Shown here piece after piece: positions 50,591 to 61,880 of a stretch of 64,000 nucleotides of DNA. How positions within the stretch are numbered: position 1 is the first letter of the stretch; every line of letters starts with the position of its first letter. Made by a program: the position numbers and the translations under genes. The stretch spans positions 310,001 through 374,000 of the forward strand of contig PTFA01000101.1 of assembly GCA_003342895.1 (NCBI GenBank), read 5' to 3'. Below the pieces are notes generated by a model. The model was given only the letters and a program-made list of their open reading frames with translations. It had not been told where the DNA came from and made no database searches. The DNA is from Casuarius casuarius (taxonomy: Eukaryota; Chordata; Aves; Casuariiformes; Casuariidae).

Positions 50591-52727
50591 AGTCCAACTC
50601 CTACCAGTTTCCTTCTAATTAAACTGTAAATGATAAACCGTTCTTCAAGCCAATTCTCAAAATGTTAGGTCAGGCACTAAGAAAATGACCACTTGTGAAA
50701 ACTTTTTGGCCATGCTTTTTATCACATAGGAATGCAGGAAGGAAGGGATTTAATTATCCCATGAAATCCAAGGGCCATCCTTTCTTTTTCCATAATCTTC
50801 AACTGAGTCCTTGTTTGCCTTCCAACTTCTGTAACTTTAGCTATACATGAGAGGTCTTCATCAAGTGAGTCCATGTAAGTTAGTTCCTTGAGCAAGTTCC
50901 TTTTATGTGCCCAGTGAAGCCAAGGGAGTTTTGGAAAACATACCATTTGATCGAATAATTATGATTATCAGATCAGTTCAAAATGTCCCAAATTTTTGTC
51001 TGATAATTTCCTTTACAATGTCAGTTCAAGGCAAATATGGAAAATTTCCAGAATGGAAAATGTCAGAGCAAATGAATGAAACTTGGTAACATTCTCTACA
51101 TACTGAAAAAGGTTTGTATCAGTGGGGAAACGTGAAATGTACTTGTTCATGCCCAGGCACCATCCATTGTTCTCTAAATACTTGTTCACTCTAATAGGAA
51201 GCATTGGGCAACCTAGTAGTAAGGGGTGTTACCAATCCCGCCTCTAATTAACAGAACTAAAGGGCATTATTTCTGTGGTAATGGAAATGATTGTGATTCC
51301 TCAAAGTGGAACTGAAGCAAATCAATCAGAGTCCATTGGACCCAAACCAATTAAAAAGGAGCTAATCTGTTTTCAGAGAGAGAAACATGGCCTACAAGGA
51401 AGACATGATGATGACTAAAAGAAAGTGAAGAATTCTGATTAATTCACTTTTCATTTTGCACAGTTGCTGTGATAATTTTCCCTGGTTTTATTTAATAATT
51501 TATTTTTACATATAATCAAAATAGATGCAGCGTGTTCATCTCTAGCATCACTTTTATTTACAGTGTAAATCTGAAGAAAAACTCCAGGGAACAAACACTC
51601 ATTTTTAACCTCACAGTCTAGTAGTTCCAACTGCCTCTCACATTCTGACTATTCATTAGCTAGTCTGGAGGCTGTCCTAAATAGCAATAATTGGAATATA
51701 TGAACTTTTTAATTCAGCAAAAAAATAGATGTGTACCACTCCCTGATTCCTCATCATTTGATGTATTGTAGTTCAAAACCTTGTTTTAAAAACTTCAGAC
51801 ACTGTGATCATTTAGAGATAACTAAAGATAGCTGCAAAAGATAGCTGCAAAGTGACCATGAGATACTACCAGCCATAGCTAGGTACATATCCAGTTATTA
51901 CTGAATCCATTCTGAGATCTCATGCAACAGGAGATTATAACTGATGCTGTGGCTACAACTCTGAGTACCTGTAGAAGAGGATCACTTAATTTTATATCAT
52001 CAGATCTTCTAGTGAAGAGCTGTTGCAAATGATTTTTAATAGTTCTGCTACAGAGCTTTGGATTCAAGAAATGTCAAAAAAATTATTCAAAGTAAAATGC
52101 TGAATTTGTTGAGTATGCAGACTTCCAGAGAGCAAACCTTTGCTCTTGGCACTGACAGTTCTAGCGCAGAACACAGAGCGGATGTTAAAAACTAATGTTC
52201 TCAGCACAAAACTTAAAAATGGACTAACTGTCACTGTCTTTGAGGTGGATCATGCATGAGAAAGCCAGCAGTATAGATTCACCTAACACTTCTATTCGAT
52301 CTGGTCCTCTGGACCACCATTCCAGATAGTAGAGAGGAGAAAACCCCCTAAAGGACAGGCCATGTGGTCCTAAAGAGAACAGTTGAAAGGGATCAATGCC
52401 TCTCTATCTCTGTTGATTATAAAGGAAGAGTAGGGTAACTTTAGACATTTAAAGTAAGGTGAGATGAAATGTGACACCTACCCCCTCCCCCCCCCCAGCA
52501 GAAAACTTGATTTTCATGCCTTTATTGCACATATCTTAAGCAAATTTGGATACATCTCCATTCATACTTCACTTGCCTTTTGTATAGGATGAGGGAATAA
52601 CGGTTCTTCATCTCAAGAAAGTACAGTAAGGCTTAATTGTGTGCTGTACAAATATCATGATTCACTGGACATATCCTAGATGAATGGGTGGAAAGAGAAA
52701 GATAGACAGACGCATAGATGAGATTAA
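50591..52727. other. unique non-coding DNA, no gene seen
   Basis: The 74-codon minus frame at 50722-50946 is charged and looks somewhat protein-like, but it lacks clear splice boundaries or a known motif. A 13-bp direct repeat of AGATAGCTGCAAA lies at 51825-51851. A C-rich run with one T interruption is at 52481-52496. Confidence 0.5.
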
Positions 52728-52787
52728 TGTTTGTTAAATGCTTTGAGCTCTTTTGATGTATAAGGCTATATATCTTCAATATATTAC
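52728..52787 (+). repeat. 3' tail of an ancient amniote SINE
   Basis: TTAAATGCTTTGAGCTCTTT followed by GATGTATAAGGCTATATA fits the SINE tail pattern AAAGCGCTTTGAGATC...GATGAAAGGCGCTATATAAG. The upstream body has decayed. Confidence 0.5.
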
Positions 52788-54287
52788 CGTTTTAGTATTT
52801 TACTTGAACTGGTTTATTCATCCATAGTTTAGAGGATTTTAAGGATAGCCCAGCTTCCTGTCAGATAAATCTCCTCTGTTCTGCAGCTAAAAAGGGAACT
52901 GAACTAGATTTATGACTGTTAATACCTTTTTTCTTTAAGGGGAAATTGATAGACACCTCCCCATGAGACTTCCTATAGATGTGGTTACTGCCCTAATGAT
53001 TATTCCATATCAAGCCCACTCTGCTAAAGAGGTACTAAATTAAAAGGCTGCTGTTTGAAGCAAAAGCTACAAACTGAATTTCAAACACCTAATAAGATAC
53101 TGAAAATTACCTCAAGCTTTCAAATGTCACATACTGTAAAAATACAAATTAGACTGTAAAATTCAGCCTAGCCATAATTAACACTATGATGTGTTCAAAT
53201 AATCAAACATTATCCTCAGAGGAGTCTATTGAAGGAGATTATTATGAGCAGTAGTTCACTAATCATTATATGACAACTATTTTTATGTCATTGATCTAGA
53301 CTGCCTTGTCTATTTTGTCAGTGTCACTTGGCATCTTTTAAAAAAGGTGATATTTTCCCCCACACAGAGACAGCTCGTCCTACAGCTCCAATTGATGTCA
53401 ACCTTTGCTCACAGTTATCATCTGCACACAGCCAGGCTTCATTTTAAATCAGAGAAGCAGGGATAAATAAAACTGGATAGCTTTCAGTTCCAGTCACATC
53501 CTCTTTTACCTCACACCAGCCAAAAAGTTATCGTGAAATAATGGATTTTTATCTATGAAAGTGAAAAAGCAGGTTTAAGATTTTCAAAATTTTTTAAAAA
53601 TATTCTTCTCTTAAATTTCTTACATACTGTGAGGAAGGGTTTCTTCTTTGCTGGGAGGATGGAAAAGTCTGAGGAATTTTATTTTTTTTTAATAACAGAA
53701 AGTGATTATTTCAGGAAGAAAAAAAAAATCAGATGCCTTTTGCAAAAAGGAAAAGGAGACATTCACTATATTTTGTATTGTTAGTGAGTCAGTGCAGACT
53801 CCCAAATTTTGCAAAGCATAGTAATTGAATTTCACAGCTCCATTCCTCATCTTCATCCTTGCAAAATTCTCTCCAATCCATAAAGCATGACACAGAGGTA
53901 AACTCATAGGAGCTGAAGGGATCAACCTCCCTGAATATTCCTCTTTGGTATCAAGTATCTATGTAAAAATGTGCGGCTTCTGCAATTTAACCTTTTTTTT
54001 TTAAATGTATTTCTCCATTGCATATCTCCAAGCACAGCAATATGAAAGAGAATATGAATTCCTACCTACCCCCTATGCATGGTTTATTCTAATCCTTGAA
54101 AATAAAAATAAAAAAGCCATGAATCAGAACTGGGGCTAGCCAAGTGTGTAATATGCTGCACTAACAACACTCACCAGAGGGTAAATCACCTATGACTTAG
54201 CTTCCAGAACACACGGAATATTAAGGAAAAAAATTTACACCATGTGATATCCATATGCAATATAATGCAATGACAGTCAACTCTAAC
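52788..54287. other. unique non-coding DNA, no gene seen
   Basis: AT-rich sequence with T and A homopolymers. The minus frame at 53689-53925 has no recognisable domain. Confidence 0.55.
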
Positions 54288-54379
54288 CTTAGGCTGGAGC
54301 TCAAACAGAATCTCCCCAACAGTTGTAAGGTTAGGCAGAGTTTCAGCTGACTTCTTTAAAAGCATTTCCGTTGGTTTTA
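54288..54379 (-). other. candidate internal exon
   Basis: On the minus strand a pyrimidine-rich acceptor (TGTTCTCCTTTGACCCTAG) ends at 54380 and a donor-like AAG/GTTAGA follows 54288. The 92 bases between give 2 nt plus 30 codons: KPTEMLLKKSAETLPNLTTV then GEILFELQPK. The composition looks like a soluble protein segment and the boundaries are plausible, but the peptide is not recognised and only one CpG is present. It lies on the same strand as the candidates at 41934-42189 and 34464-34562. I cannot show that they belong together. Confidence 0.22.
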
Positions 54380-54549
54380 CTAGGGTCAAAGGAGAACATG
54401 CAAACACTATTAGAAAGGATATTCTTTTAACAATGTAAGTTTAGTTGCTCTTCTCTGAGAACTTTAATCAATTGTGTACAGATAGGAAAAATGCATTTTA
54501 AATTCCTCTCTTCTCAAAAAGAATAGTATGTGTTTATGGCAAGAGTATA

Positions 54550-54765
54550 TAGGAGATCTAAATTTCGTTCCTGTCTCCACCTTAAATCCCTCTGTAATGT
54601 TTGCAATGTCATTCACCCTCTCTGCACCTTAGTTCCCCATCTATAAAACAGGTGTAAAAAAACTTCTTTCTACTATTTTGTATTGTTCTCTTTACTTCAG
54701 CCTTTCAAGACAGGGGCTGTCTCTTCTATACAGTGTAGTCTTGTGCAATGGGTTCTTGACTGTGC
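54550..54765 (+). repeat. MIR-like ancient amniote SINE
   Basis: The element reads in full SINE order: AGGAGATCTAAATTTCGTTC, CTGTCTCCACC, AATGTCATTCACCCTCTCTG, CACCTTAGTTCCCCATCTAT with AAAACAGG, then a 3' part AGACAGGGGCTGTCTCTTCT and TTGTGCAATGGGTTCTTGAC. These match, in order, the conserved parts of the amniote MIR/CORE-SINE family with an L2-type tail (GGAGACCTGGGTTC, TCACTTCACCTCTCTGTGCC, TCAGTTTCCCCATCTGTAAA, AGGGACTGTCTCTT, TAGCACAATGGGGTCCTGAT). It is the most complete SINE in the window. Confidence 0.75.
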
Positions 54766-55379
54766 TTTTTTTAAAAAAATACAAAGACTTTGAACCAGAA
54801 GACTATCCACAGAGAAAGAAAACAATGGAAATCAGTAAATAAATCTGTAAATAACATCCAGGAGCTGATATTATGATGATCTGGCTAAGTATGAAACATT
54901 TGAGATAGATCAGTATTAACTTCAAAATGGTCATACAAGAAATTAAGAATGACTGTATGTTGCCTGTCTTGTAAATGTTTATGTACATTTAATGTAAGTT
55001 TATTGCTACAAGTAGGAACTATTGCAAAAGTTAAGCATTTGCAGGAGTAGGATCTAACAATATTGAGGACTAAAACTGTTAAGCTCCCCAGTGATATTAC
55101 AAACTCGTGTGCCATGTTATATAAATTTAATTCCCTAAGCAGGAGACCCTATTTTTATTCCTCTTTTTGCATCCATCCTTCCTCTGAGTAGGCTAGTTCT
55201 TTCTTAAGCAGCAAATGAATTGCAAAGGCAGGAGAGCAACTTCAACACGAAACCCCTCAAGTAAAAAACCTTTATCTCCCCCCCAACAATTAAAATCTTA
55301 CTGGCTTGTAGAAAGAGCAATATCCTTTTGGTGTCAGAAGCAACTTATACAATGGTGAGGAAAAGGATTTTGGCAATGA
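54766..55379. other. AT-rich non-coding DNA, no gene seen
   Basis: No recognisable gene or repeat. Short frames are hydrophobic and AT-driven. Confidence 0.6.
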
Positions 55380-55930
55380 AGAGCTCAAGTAGACAGAAAG
55401 CTGGCTCTGACGATCATTTCTCATATGCCTTTCCAGTTCACGTTGACACTGTGTGACTGGCTGGCTGGTGTTCTCTGCACAGGGGACTGCGCCTCCATCG
55501 CGGCACTGCTGAAGTATGCTGGAGAAAGAAAGTGCGGGAGCTTGGCAAGTGGCAACCGAGAAGGCTGATCTAAACCTTCTGGGCAACAAAAAGGAAGAAT
55601 CTGGTTAAGCAGAGAAACTATTGGAAGTGGCACTTTTTGAAGTGCAATTAAAAAAAGAAGTTGCTTTTTTTGAGAAACATTTCTTAGTGAGGGCCTTTCG
55701 AAGCATGATACAACTTCTGGAAACTGGTGGAAAGAATCCCATCGTGAGGGATAAAAAAGATGACAAAAGACAATATACTGCAATTGTTTTGTTCAAATTG
55801 AAATTAAAATAACCTGTAACGAGTATTCCTGTTCACTGAATGTTTCACGGTAACAGTTAGTACGAGTACTGATATAACGATGCTGTTAAACCACAGAAGC
55901 TGACATTTGAAATCTGCTGGCAGACCTTCA
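55380..55930. other. CpG-retaining block, candidate exon cluster or conserved element
   Basis: About thirteen CpGs fall in 550 bp (for example CATCGCGGC, GTGCGGGAG, AACCGAG, TTTCGAAG, GTAACGAG, ATAACGATG), well above the surroundings. Several overlapping frames cross it on both strands. The plus-strand one (55621-55812) is Lys/Glu/Phe-rich and contains LLETGGKNPIVRDKKDDKRQ. No known domain is seen, and frames on opposite strands cannot all be real. The block could hold an exon of an unknown transcript, an old processed copy, or a conserved enhancer. Confidence 0.25.
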
Positions 55931-58900
55931 TTCAGAAAAGAAAAAGGCTCTGACTTCCCCGCCTGTTCTCAGCTGTACTCACATGTTTTTTCTGGCATTC
56001 AAACATAAGTACTGCTCAGAGATAGCATTTTTTTGGTTAGCCAAAAATGTTGTCCTTTTATATAGTCTATAGCATGTCTATCAAGTTCTGTCAAGCATAA
56101 TTATCTCATTCTAAATTCATTTCCATCTTTTTTTCCAGATAATTTTAGAAATAAAGGAACTGTTGATTCTCTTGAGTTTTAGCATTTCTTACAAAATGAC
56201 ACCTTGTACTTATAAGGCCTTTGTTCTTGAAAGAATTCATACACTTTTCCATTATTTTAGATTTTTAACTTCTATATACATATATTTGATGTCACATTTG
56301 AATTAAAGGTTCATAGACTGATCTATCATTTGTGGATTTTTAAAGGTGGGATAACATTTCAGCTGGTGAATGCAGAAGTTGTGAAATCCATTTTGACTTT
56401 GTTTTCTCTCAGGATTCTTATTCTTATTTCTGTCCTCTAATCAAGTCACATTAGCTACATCTCTTTTAGTGTTGCTGAGAGAACTTACAGTCATAGAGCT
56501 ATTCAGTGCCTGTACTGTATTTGTTTTCACTTATTTTTATGCCAAGTACTGTCTAACCTGTTTAAGCCATTCATTCAAGTCTAGTTTTGCTCTTCCTGAG
56601 CAAAAAGTATTTGTTGGTAATGACATTTTTCCCTTGAGAGACTACAGCATATCAAGATATTTCACAGCAAGTTTGGGTGGTAAATCTGAAATGATAGCTT
56701 TAAGTTTATACGTGATCATTATCAGTTAGTAGTCTGATTGTTTTCAGAATGAAAATTGGCCAACCGGTGATCTACCATCCAGCCTAACATTCTTAATTTT
56801 ACCTCTGCTGAACTCTTCTCAATGCAAAAAGCTTTAACTACCTGCTGATAAAAGAATAATACCTGCTGTTTTTCCTGCTGTTTTTTCAGTGGCTTAACCA
56901 TAATGCCATGCTGTAAATTCAGAAAGATTTTCTAAAACAAAGAATGTGACTGAGTGATTTGGTCATTTTATGTAATGGCCTTATTGCAAAGTTCTGAGCA
57001 CCTATCAATCTTTAATACATTTACTACAATATGTTGACATGATAAGGAAAAACAAATGTGTTAGTTTTTCAATAGGGAATATGCATAGAAAGTTTTGCCC
57101 TAAATCAGACAAGGATTCTGAGCTCCCTTGATTATTTTAGCTAGCTTTCCATTAAGTATAACGAGACCATAAACACCTAGTTCACATGAAGTTGCCTACC
57201 TTTAGATATCTATATTTAGATGCCTAAATCTGTTGGCTGAGTCTTATTTAGGATGTTTAAGTCACAGACAAAGTAAGGATGATAGCTTTTATTTACTATT
57301 TTACATTAGTGAGAAATGGCTATTTTAAAAACACTGCTTTGACACTAATCTATATGAAGCCAAAATTTCATGACTTTTTTACTTTTACTGCATAGTATAG
57401 AGCAGCATGTAAGAGAAAAGCTGGGACTGTGTATTGCAATTAGTATTGCAAAAGGTCTGACTTCCAGTGCTGGCAGCAGGATCCTGTCTGCTCTCTACAG
57501 ACCACAGATGCTTTTTTATTCACATCTTTCTAATCTCTTTATTCAATACACAGGAAAAAAGAACTTTCTTTGAACAAAAAGAACACCTGACAGCAAGCAC
57601 TGGTATCATAAATTTTATTTAATCAGCTAGTAGGTTACTTGAAGGGTAATTTTTGAGTTGATGCTTTTTTGTTTGTTTGTTTTTCCATGACTGTAGAATT
57701 TAGCCAGAGTCAAGTTTGTCCTGAAGCCTGGCCAACTCTAATCATAAAGTAGGCAGCTCTCTCCTTCAGGAAACTCTTTGTCTTAGACAGAATCCTGAAA
57801 AATGAAATTAGTAGTTGTTGCTGTTCCCTGTGAAGGGACTGGATTGTGTGGGATTCCCTTCCCAAACCATCCATTACCATTTCTACTGCTTCCATCCTCC
57901 TGTGAAGAGAAAGGTCAATGCCCTGAGTCCCTCCCTGAGCTCTCTGTCTTTGTTTCACCCTTTGCTTCTGCCTTTTACATTCCAGGGGCAGCCTATCTTC
58001 AAGTCCCTGGGGCATGGAGATCACTTTTTGCTCTGTTTCTGAGATGCCTTGAATTAGCAGAGCTCTCTAACAATTGCCTTTTCCTGCCAGGCTTGTGCAT
58101 CTTCCTATTTATTTATTTATTTTTAATCTGTGAAAAAGTCAACACAAGAGGAAGTGCTACATTTAGAGCAAGGTGACCTCTTCACTTGGCATCATCTCTG
58201 AATAACTGTTTTGAAGTAGCTGACCAATTCTCAAGATCTGCTTCGCTTTCCTTTAATGATAGACATCAGTCCCTCTTGTGACATCCCCCTCTACTGGGAA
58301 AAAATTATGTTTGTCCTGAGTTTGAAGTGGATTAAAATTAAAATTCATTGAAGTTCTGAAGTCATTATTCAGTATGTTCCAAACATTAAATGAATCATAA
58401 AAGAGTTTCCAGATATATTTTTATGAACCAAAAATGATGGGCTGCAAGAAAGGGGAAAAAAGGGAGAAAGAGAGAGGCAGAAAACTTGCCTGTACTTGGA
58501 GACCAAGTTATTAATTTACTTGAAGTAAAACTTGAGAAAAGCTATTTTGGATGCTTCCAATGCTTCATAAAAATCATAGCATTATACTTTCTGTTATAAT
58601 TTTTATTGCATGGTTACAGCTTACTCCAATTTCTAATACGCATCCTGCTAAACCTCTTCATCATGTCTGTGCTGGTCCAGGTTCCAAAGCAATATAGCAA
58701 GGTCTGAGAGCTCAGAAGCTTCTCATATACCCTTTAAATCTGCAATATCCAAAAGCTAGTAATTTTCCTTGCTGTGCATACACTGAAAATCTTATTTTTC
58801 TTCATGTTCAAACAAGCTGTTTGCTGTGTGAAGGGGCCTTTTTGTAAAATGATAAAATTGGCTAGTTCTTCTATTGGTTTAAACTTGGTGCAGCTCATTT

Positions 58901-59939
58901 GAAGCTGATGGGATGATACTGATTTAGCCTATTCGAGGGTATGGCCTCATGTAATAAAGCACACTTAAAAATACCCCTAAGCATAGTGATGATGAAATAA
59001 ATATAATTTATTTTAAAGCATAGTTTAATGTATGCATCAGTATTTAATAATACGGATGATTCTATTGTATGTACTTTATTTCGATATACTTTAATAATCT
59101 AGAATCCTTAGCCATTACACACTTTTAGTTAATCAGTATCTTTAAAGCATTTTTGAGATCATTGTATCACCGGAGTGCACAGGTACCAACAATTTTTTCT
59201 GTCTGGTTTCTTTAAATACCTTTTTCCTTTCAGCAGTTTTGAAAATTCGCTTTATTTGCCATACCAGCCATGCAGGTAATGGTGAGGCTGTATGAACAAC
59301 TGAGATGCAGGAATGGGATACCAGATTGGTACGCATACAGAGAAGCAACCACGTTCTAAATACCAGAATGAAATGCAATGATTTTTAAAGAAAATATTAA
59401 TTGAACTTTTACAAATTGTTTTTTCTTATCCTTGCCCAACGCTGAAATTTCAAGGGAAATTGCAGCTTTGTAGAAAAACATTTGAAAACATAAGTTTTGT
59501 TTTGCCTTATCAAGTCCACACTTTTCCCTATATTAAGTAAAGTTACAATGAAGACACTTTCAAATACCCAAAGAAAGGTAAAATGCTTCTATTTTGATCA
59601 TTTTAGCTTATTAATGTCACACTGGTCTCTCTGCGTTGTGTATGAGATTTCTGAGGCAAAGTATATAAAGCAGACAAAGGATATAAACTCTGGATTTGTC
59701 TGTAAGACTTTTTCAAAGTGCCACTGAGGTAGGCTGAAATGAAACTGCAGAGTGGAGCATAGAAAAGATATGCAACCAGTGAATATTTTATCTACATCAC
59801 AGTTTTTCTGTGAAAATGATTTTTCACTGAGCTTGTAGACGTTGATAGTGTGAACCGAAATTCATGAACTCAGGATGCTTAGGAATTCAGGTTAGTTTAG
59901 TGAGTTTAATACAAAATCTCTGTTTATAAGCTGAGTTAA
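55931..59939. other. unique non-coding DNA with short simple repeats
   Basis: No gene seen. Simple repeats are a (TTTG)n tract (57670-57685) and an ATTT tract (58107-58124). The stretch around 57166-57270 (CACCTAGTTCACATGAAGTT, TTTAGATGCCTAAATC, TATTTAGGATGTTTAAGTC) recalls the 'taggtgcctaaat' phrases of old bird/reptile repeats but cannot be assigned. The 124-codon plus-strand frame at 57802-58176 is GC-richer at its start, but no domain is recognised. Confidence 0.5.
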
Positions 59940-60080
59940 TCATTGGAGCAGGAGACTTTACAGACTGATTTAGACAAACATTTGTCAAGAAGAGCTGGGT
60001 GCAGACACTTCTGGACTGGGGTATAGGAATGTATTAAACTGACTCTTGAGGTCCTTCTCAGCCATTTTTCTACTGGCATA
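59940..60080 (+). mobile_element. old CR1-type LINE 3' end
   Basis: The phrases TTTAGACAAACATTTGTCAA, GGGTGCAGACACTTCTGGAC and ACTCTTGAGGTCCTTCTCAG, then CCATTTTTCTA, follow the order of an old CR1-L-like 3' end (TAGACAAACACCTGTCAGGG, GGGCTGGACTAGATGACCTC, CTTGAGGTCCCTTCCAGCCC, TTTTCTATGATT). Only this terminal 140 bp can be recognised and no coding sequence remains. It is clearly older than the three other copies. Confidence 0.65.
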
Positions 60081-61772
60081 TTTCCTGGAATGATGGCAGA
60101 TTGCAGTGACAAACTCTCATTTCTGTCCTGAGCTAAAAGTGAGAGCAGGGCTAAGAGGAACTGATTGCATCAAGTTCTGGATTTTTAGTTCCTATATTCC
60201 AGCATTTTAAAGACTGCTTAGGGGTTGCCAAAAATATTTGGAATTTTGGATTTTACTCTTTTATGGAAGTATAATAAAACTGAAATCGTAATAAATGCTT
60301 ATCAAAAGTTTATAATTTCTTAATGAATGCCATTTAAGTATTAAAGAACTGAAAGAAAATAACAAGTATGAAAATTGGTAGTCATAATAATGCTAAAAAA
60401 AGACATCTGCAAAAATAGTGGAGTCTTCTATTGACACGTCTATTTTACTGAAGATTTATATCGTCCCCCTGGGAGCATATTTAGTTTATTTGTTTCTTCA
60501 GTAACAGAGCAATGTTTTCCAGACACTTCCTACTCTAATTTTAGATAACAAAGGAATTAAAAAATCAGCAATGTAAGTTTTCTGAAAATCAGCAAATCTG
60601 ACTTTGTTGATAGCATAAATTATTATTTTATACAAAATTCACCTGTAAAGATTGCTGGAAGGAAAGCACTAAAAATCTCAACAACTAGAAAGTCTTCTTT
60701 TGCTTTTGATGAACTTGGTAGTTGTGTATTTTGTTTGGTTTATATCAGTGTATTGGGTGATAGAATTTGGTCTATTTCTCATTTGCAGACAGAAAATTGT
60801 ACCTGTAAATGTAAAAATTCACTATTCACTATTCTATGAATTCTGCTGGGGATATAAACAAATATACTTCCGACTGATAAATGCTAACCAATTTTTCTGA
60901 GTCACTGCATTAGTTTCTTTGAACTTGTGGTCTACAGGTAGAGTGGAAAGACTATCCTTTTCCCTGTCATGTCAACACTTTACATTTGTACAACTTACAA
61001 CCACAGATTCAATACCTCACTGATTTTCATTTTTATTTTCTCCCACACAGCTGCCTCTTTGAAAGCTTGAGGGTCATGTAATGTCCATGCTTTACTAAAA
61101 ATGGTTTTGTGAAAAACAAAAATTGTCATGGTAAAGAGTATGACCTCCTCTCTTCTCTCTTCAGAGTCCTGCGTTGCAGCACTGTGCTTCATTTGTTACC
61201 TTACTGCACTTCACTGCAAAAGCTAATTACAGTTAAAATTAAACTCTATAGAGTGTGTCCTGCTGCCTTTTAGCTGCTAGACACGAAGAAGAGGCTGATT
61301 CCTGGGTATTCACCTCTTGTTTAGAAGATTCATGTTTATCTAATGTGAAGTCAATATTATTGTCCTGAAAAGAGTTAGAGTATTGCTAACAATCCATCAG
61401 GGAGTGCTTCTTTATAGCACTGATGCCATGCTCTAGTGGCTCAGAAAGCATTTAACAGTGCTAAGATTCTGATCTACCTTGGTGCATTAACATTCAAACC
61501 ATCATTTTTCTCTTCTTAAATGCTTAACAATAAAATAGTTCATCATGTTTAACAGTCAGACATTTTATAAGTATAGGAAAAGAAAATAATGGTGTGCCAA
61601 TGGATGCAATGGAAAAATACAAAAGAACATGCACCAAACTTCCTAGATCTCCCTCTGTGCAATACATATATATGATATTTATTCTATATATTTATAAAAT
61701 ATAACATAGGACTTAGGAGGCCTGGGTTGGTCCATATCACCCAGCTTTAGGTGTACAAATTTATCTAGCGCT
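60081..61772. other. AT-rich non-coding DNA, no gene seen
   Basis: No recognisable gene or repeat. Short TA-rich stretches appear near 61665-61705. Confidence 0.6.
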
Positions 61773-61880
61773 GAGCTGGTAGCTCTAGGCTGCCTTTATA
61801 GAGGTTGGAGAGAATTAGATCTTCAGAAAGTGACTTATTTTAGGGTAAGATGAAAGCTGCTTTAAATTGCTTATTTTTCT
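61773..61880 (+). repeat. unnamed ancient interspersed repeat, copy 2
   Basis: Partner of 44546-44640. The sequence GAGCTGGTAGCTCTAGGCTG, CTGCCTTTATAG, TTGGAGAGAATTAG and TTTTAGGGTAAGATGAAAGC aligns with it, about 17.2 kb apart in the same orientation. The similarity may continue downstream (CCAGATGTCTAAGTTAGGGC near 61938), where phrases of the 'gcctaaat' type are found. Confidence 0.65.

Noticed and set aside
50722..50946. Charged 74-codon minus-strand frame that looked like part of a LINE or coiled-coil protein
   Set aside because: No recognisable LINE motif and no continuing similarity on either side; evidence too thin.
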